A stretch of 64,000 bases of DNA from DASVCS01 sp036381495 (GTDB lineage: Bacteria; Gemmatimonadota; Gemmatimonadetes; Longimicrobiales; RSA9): NCBI GenBank assembly GCA_036381495.1, contig DASVCS010000057.1:1-64000 (forward strand), given 5' to 3'. Positions 60,205-64,000 of this stretch are shown here, piece after piece. Numbering within the stretch: the first letter of the stretch is position 1; each line of letters begins with the position of its first letter. The notes below the pieces were generated by a model. That model searched no databases. It was not told the DNA's origin and was given only the letters and a program-made list of their open reading frames with translations. The position numbers and the translations under genes were made by a program.

Positions 60205-61404
60205 GTGTCGGATATCGAGTTGAGTACCTCGACCGGTTCAGACGCGCGCCGTACTGTGTGTAGCCGCCGTGCCGAGCCCGCCCGCGTACATCTGCGGCGG
60301 GCGGTGCTCCTGGCTGCGACCGCAATCGCGACGGGCACGGCGGCAAGAGGCCAGGAGCCACACCGCATCCGCCTGCGCCCACCCGACTGGGTCGCGGGCG
60401 TCGAATTCACGAAGATCACATCTGTTCGCGAGTTGAGCGATGGGATCCTGGTCGGCGATGCGCTCGAAGACCGGCTCGTATTTCTCGACTGGCACTCCGG
60501 CGCCGCGACGGAGATCGGCCGCGTCGGGCCCGGGCCGGGCGAATACCGCGGCGTCGGCCGCCTGTATCCGTTGCCCGCCGATTCGACGCTGTTCGTCGAT
60601 TCGTATTCCTGGCGTTGGAATCTGCTGGCCGGGCCACTGATCGTGAGTACGATCGGCGAGAATCGCGTTCTGAACAGACTGCTCGGCAGGCACCTCTCGG
60701 GGCTCGACGCCCGAGGAAGGGTGGTTGGGAGGGGGAGGCTTCGACGCTCCGATGTTCGCGCTCGCCGGGGCGCACCGGATTCCGTGCCGTTGCTCATGGG
60801 ACAGCGTGCCTCGGAGCATCTCGATACGATCGCCCAACTCGATGCGCTCGACAGGAGCGGAGCCACAAGACTTCCGGCTCGTGACGGGCTGTTGCCGGCG
60901 CTCATAGGGAACAACCCCCTGGCTTCGCAGGACGAGGCGTTGCTCTTCCTCGACGGCTGGGTCGCGATCGCCCGGACCGAGCCCTATCGGGTGGATTGGC
61001 GCAGTCCGGACGGGCGGCGGATGCAGGGGCCGGCGCTGCCGTTTGATCGCATCGAGGTCGACCGCCGCGAGAAGTGCGCGGCGATCGAGCGGTTGTTTCG
61101 GGGCCGGCGTCGCTGTGAACCCTCCATCCTGCCGGGATGGCCGGAGACGGTTCCTCCGTTCCTGCCCGACCCGCGTGTCCCGGTCCTGTTCGCGGCGCCG
61201 GATGGGGCGGTCGTGATCACACGCGCGCCTACCGCGGATTCACGCGGTCATCGGTACGATGTGGTGGATCGAAAGGGTCGGCTCGTCGGAGTGATCCAAC
61301 TCCCGGCGGAGGTGCGGCTGATCGGGTTCGGCCCGCACTCCGTGTACACCGTGCTGACGGACTCGCTGGACCTTCAGACGCTACGCCGTCATCCGTGGCC
61401 GTAG
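60205..61404 (+). CDS. Exported beta-propeller-like protein
   Basis: A 399-aa protein with a delayed hydrophobic signal segment (AVLLAATAIATGTAARGQ, about residues 33-50). GTG 60256 would place this at a normal distance from the N-terminus and may be the real start. The mature part has repeated four-strand motifs typical of six-bladed propellers: RELSDGILVGDALEDRLVFL, GAATEIGRVGPGPGEYRGVG, LSGLDARGRVVGRGRL and DGAVVITRAPTADSRG, ending in YDVVDRKGRLVGVIQL. No catalytic motif is visible. It lies nine bases after purH but is functionally unrelated as far as I can see. Confidence 0.65.
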   Translation: MSDIELSTSTGSDARRTVCSRRAEPARVHLRRAVLLAATAIATGTAARGQEPHRIRLRPPDWVAGVEFTKITSVRELSDGILVGDALEDRLVFLDWHSGAATEIGRVGPGPGEYRGVGRLYPLPADSTLFVDSYSWRWNLLAGPLIVSTIGENRVLNRLLGRHLSGLDARGRVVGRGRLRRSDVRARRGAPDSVPLLMGQRASEHLDTIAQLDALDRSGATRLPARDGLLPALIGNNPLASQDEALLFLDGWVAIARTEPYRVDWRSPDGRRMQGPALPFDRIEVDRREKCAAIERLFRGRRRCEPSILPGWPETVPPFLPDPRVPVLFAAPDGAVVITRAPTADSRGHRYDVVDRKGRLVGVIQLPAEVRLIGFGPHSVYTVLTDSLDLQTLRRHPWP

Positions 61405-61512
61405 CCGGGGGCGGGAGCGGCAGCGCAGCCGCCGCTCCCGTGGAAACAGAAGGCTTCCTTCGGGCGCCCCGGTTGTCGCCCCGATTCACGCAGGGTCCAT
61501 CCGAACCTGATA

Positions 61513-62205
61513 CTACAGCACCAGCCCCACCCTCAGCGCGACCTGCAACGGCGGAAACGCGGTCGGCCCGAGGGACTCATCGAGGTTGTTCCACCATACC
61601 GTGGCGGCGCCGATGAAGCGGCTGAAGAGCGCCTGCACGCCTGCCTCGGCGCCGATGCCCGTATCGGACGCGGAGAGATCGAAGCCGAAGAGCCGGGAAT
61701 CCGACGTCGCGAAGATGACGTGGGGCGAGACGTAGGGCGTCAGGGTCGCGGTGGCGCCGACGGCGAAGGAGCGGCCGAAGACCAGGCCGACGGGCGCGGC
61801 GAACGTGGTGACATCGGTCTGGTCGACATCGTCGGCGAAGCGCGTCGCGCCGGCGGCGGCCTTGATGCATAGCCGGCCGATGAACGGGAGGGCCGGCAGC
61901 CGGTAGGCCGCGGCGGCGCGCACGACGGACGGGTCGGCGCCGGTGCCTTCGAGGTCGCGGAAGGTGTAGCCCGCGGAGAAGGCGAGCGGCCCGGCGGGGT
62001 TCCATGCGCCCGCGCCGCCGAAGTCGCGGCCGGTGGCATCGTCGCCGAAGTCGTGGCGGACGAGGCCGGCGCCGCCGAGGACGGCGAATCGGCCTTCCGG
62101 CGCGGGGATGCCGCAGTCCTGCGCCCGGGCGGCGGCCGGAACGACGAGCAGGGCGAGGAGCGCGGCGAGCGCGGAGCGGCCGCGCGCGGATCGAGACTCG
62201 GGCAT
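61513..62205 (-). CDS. Exported beta-rich protein, outer-membrane-barrel-like
   Basis: A 230-aa protein with a signal peptide (AALLALLVVPAAARAQ) and alternating hydrophobic/polar strands ending in a hydrophobic C-terminal strand (LQVALRVGLVL), as in small outer-membrane beta-barrels. Aromatic residues occur at strand ends (LAFSAGYTFRDLEG, TVWWNN). Two cysteines (DCGIP, RLCIK) might form a disulfide. GGAGG precedes ATG 62205. It lies 35 bases after the HExxH lipoprotein gene on the same strand, so the two are probably cotranscribed. Specific family not recognised. Confidence 0.65.
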   Translation of the reverse strand: MPESRSARGRSALAALLALLVVPAAARAQDCGIPAPEGRFAVLGGAGLVRHDFGDDATGRDFGGAGAWNPAGPLAFSAGYTFRDLEGTGADPSVVRAAAAYRLPALPFIGRLCIKAAAGATRFADDVDQTDVTTFAAPVGLVFGRSFAVGATATLTPYVSPHVIFATSDSRLFGFDLSASDTGIGAEAGVQALFSRFIGAATVWWNNLDESLGPTAFPPLQVALRVGLVL

Positions 62206-62240
62206 GAGGCCTCCTGACCTCCGGTTGGGAGCCGTGCGCA

Positions 62241-63950
62241 TCAGTGGACCCGCAGGATCGAGCCGCGCAGGTTGTCGGGCGGCGGTCCATCATCGACATC
62301 GATCACGAGTGCCGCGCGCTGGCCGGCACGGACGCCGAACGTCCGGAACGCGGCGCTGCCGCCCCGGAGCGTGACCACCGTCGTCTCTCCCGGCGTGAGC
62401 GGCTCGGCCGCAAGAGGGAAATCCTGCCGCTGCAGCAGCGCGGGGAGGATCGACCGGAAATTCCAGCTCGGCTGCGTGAACTGCGGCAACGCATCCGCCA
62501 CCGCATCATCGGCGTACACCGAGACGGCCCAGTCACTCATCCATTCGAGCGCGTTGGCACCGATCACGTCGCCGAGGTTGGCCACGCCGCTCGCGCCGGT
62601 GTTCACGAGGGCCGAGAAGAATTCTGCATCATCGCGGCCGGCGCGATCCGCCGCGTACCGCAGGAACGCCCACGCCGCGCCGCGGGTCTCGAGCGTCGCG
62701 TCCTCCCCCACGACCGATGCCGTGTCGGGCGATTCGAGGTAGAGGCTGTAGCGGCTGAAGTTCTGCGCGACGTAGCGATTGAACGCGTCGACGTAACGCT
62801 CCTGTTCGAACAGCTTGTCGAGATCCACATTCATGCCGGGCGTGAGCCCCGACGCGGCGTAGAAGACCAGCTCCTCGGAAATGTGGCTGAGGGCCTCATT
62901 GAGCCAGACGTCCTCGAACTGCACCGCGTTGTTGACGTACATCCGGCGGCCCGCGTTGATGAGGTGCTGGTATTCGTGCGCGATGGTGCCGACCGCGATC
63001 CGGCGCAGGGCATCGAGCGGCACCACGTTCCCGTTGACCTCGCCCTGCGGATCCGGCGCCAGCAGGTAGAACATCTCGGCCAGGTTGCTCGTCGGGCACG
63101 CCTGGAAGCGCGGCTCCTCGGTGCGTGGGAAGAGGTCGCCGTTCCAGAAGAAGCCGAGCACGATCGACTCCGCGTCAGGCGGGTTCAGCTCGTTGATCGC
63201 GCGCGTGAAGAACATGATCGCGCGGCCGTTCCCGTCAATGTCGGTGGGCGTGCCGAAGTGCCGCGCGGCCACGGGGTCGACGAGAGTGTCGAACGTCTCG
63301 CCGAAGAAGCTCAAGTCATCCGCATTGAAGCCGCCATCGGGGTTCGCGGTGTCCGTGACGATGATCGCACGGTCCGTCACCGCGCGAACCCGGCCGGTGC
63401 GCAGGTCCGGCAGATCGCAGGAGGTCGAGACGTTGAACGTGATCAACTCACCGACCGTGGGCACCGCCGCCGGTGCGACGTCGCGGTAGAGTCCGGTGGC
63501 GCCGCCCGGCGGCGGGCCCGCCGCCGGGCGCAGGCGCGTGTTGAACTCGCGGCGCTCCCGGCGCAGGAACTCGTGATGGAAGCGGTCGTTCGGCGGCGCG
63601 ATGCGTGCGTCGGGCCCGAGCGCGCCCCGCGCCGCGCCGGCCGGGACCACGGCGGCATTGGGCGCCCCCGTGACCGGCGCGAAGCCGCCGCCCGTGATCT
63701 CGACCGAGAGCTTGGCGCCCTCGCTGCCGCGGGCGAGGAACGGGATGTAGACGAACTGGGCGTCCTGCTCGCCCGCCGCCACGCAGATGCCCTCCCCGGC
63801 AGCGCCCTCGGCGGTGGCGACCTGACCGACATCGAGTCCGTGCGCATTGCCGAAGAGGCAGTCGTAGAGTTGCTCGGCCGGCGCGCTCGGCTCCTCCGAG
63901 CAAGCGGCGAGCGCAGAGGCGGCGAGGAGCCACGCAATCGATCTCTTCAC
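62241..63950 (-). CDS. Lipoprotein zinc metallopeptidase, M30-like
   Basis: A 569-aa predicted lipoprotein (L-A-A-Cys17). The gluzincin motif HEYQH (325-329) in TIAHEYQHLIN is followed by WLNEALSH with candidate third ligand Glu352, a spacing typical of the M30 hyicolysin-like group. The N-terminal half (20-250) is beta-rich with no recognised motif, and the last 100 residues resemble a carbohydrate-binding-like or pre-peptidase C-terminal domain (TTVVTLRGGSAAFRTFGVRAG). GTG 63950 is chosen because AGGAG lies upstream; GTG 63965 adds five residues. The barrel-like gene follows in the same direction. Confidence 0.8.
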   Translation of the reverse strand: MKRSIAWLLAASALAACSEEPSAPAEQLYDCLFGNAHGLDVGQVATAEGAAGEGICVAAGEQDAQFVYIPFLARGSEGAKLSVEITGGGFAPVTGAPNAAVVPAGAARGALGPDARIAPPNDRFHHEFLRRERREFNTRLRPAAGPPPGGATGLYRDVAPAAVPTVGELITFNVSTSCDLPDLRTGRVRAVTDRAIIVTDTANPDGGFNADDLSFFGETFDTLVDPVAARHFGTPTDIDGNGRAIMFFTRAINELNPPDAESIVLGFFWNGDLFPRTEEPRFQACPTSNLAEMFYLLAPDPQGEVNGNVVPLDALRRIAVGTIAHEYQHLINAGRRMYVNNAVQFEDVWLNEALSHISEELVFYAASGLTPGMNVDLDKLFEQERYVDAFNRYVAQNFSRYSLYLESPDTASVVGEDATLETRGAAWAFLRYAADRAGRDDAEFFSALVNTGASGVANLGDVIGANALEWMSDWAVSVYADDAVADALPQFTQPSWNFRSILPALLQRQDFPLAAEPLTPGETTVVTLRGGSAAFRTFGVRAGQRAALVIDVDDGPPPDNLRGSILRVH

Positions 63951-64000
63951 GGTCTCTCCTCTCACGAGTGCCGGATTGGAAGGCCGACCCGCACCGCAAC

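Overview
The window is a GC-rich bacterial chromosome segment with no phage, insertion sequence, CRISPR array, rRNA or tRNA gene that I could recognise. The gene content fits a diderm, most likely Gemmatimonadota-like (FCB group) organism. Evidence is: archaeal/eukaryotic-type ProS; DUF4159/DUF4175 proteins; a secreted 'asparagine synthetase B'-like protein otherwise typical of Bacteroidota; bactofilins; an outer-membrane-barrel-like protein; lipoproteins with low-complexity tails; secreted proteins whose signal peptides end in A-x-A-Q type sites; and an LL-DAP-aminotransferase-like enzyme. This taxonomic call is an inference from family content, not from a marker-gene tree.

Layout. 1-7.1 kb: a forward housekeeping run of folC (5' truncated by the window), hisS, a small membrane protein, proS, lysA and guaA. 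7.2-14.3 kb: a small CxxC protein, an isolated and motif-degenerate MurE-like ligase, an OPT transporter plus lipoprotein operon on the minus strand, and a divergent secreted M14 carboxypeptidase. 14.4-18.6 kb: clpB with a heat-shock-like promoter, a lipoprotein, methylmalonyl-CoA epimerase and thioredoxin. 18.8-27.3 kb: rsmI followed by a tightly overlapping envelope operon (DUF4159, DUF4175 with a 29-triad GQQ tract, a TPR-like protein, an AsnB-like secreted protein). 27.4-31.1 kb: two bactofilins and a JAMM-DinG helicase fusion. 31.1-37 kb: a FAH-family enzyme, an aminotransferase, a TonB-like membrane-anchored protein, a GH57 branching enzyme and a BON-domain protein. 37-43.8 kb: valS with an unusual low-complexity insert in its editing region, an Ig-like lipoprotein, selA and gmhB. 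43.9-51.5 kb (minus strand): a seven-gene membrane module made of an XpaC-like protein, TelA-family protein, DUF4178, DUF2617, a lipoprotein, DUF350 and a membrane-embedded spermidine-synthase-like protein. 51.8-55.3 kb: an A-type Fe-S carrier with quinolinate synthase, then a KhtT/KhtU-like antiporter pair. 55.4-60.2 kb: a patatin-like lipase, peroxiredoxin, MBL-fold hydrolase, purN and purH. 60.2-64 kb: a propeller-like secreted protein, a barrel-like protein and an HExxH lipoprotein peptidase.

How the genes work together. Most forward genes are packed with ATGA/GTGA/TGATG overlaps, which implies translational coupling. The best candidate for an under-described system is the 43.9-51.5 kb module. 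It couples TelA/XpaC envelope-stress-type proteins with DUF350 and DUF4178 proteins and a polyamine-synthase-like enzyme tethered to the membrane. A second candidate is the DUF4159/DUF4175/TPR/AsnB-like operon, in which two products share a glutamine-amidotransferase-like elbow, one with Cys and one with Asp at the nucleophile position. A promoter signature of TTGAC/TTGCC, an 18-bp spacer and a TAnnnT -10 recurs before several genes; before hisS it sits so close to the ATG that the mRNA may be leaderless.
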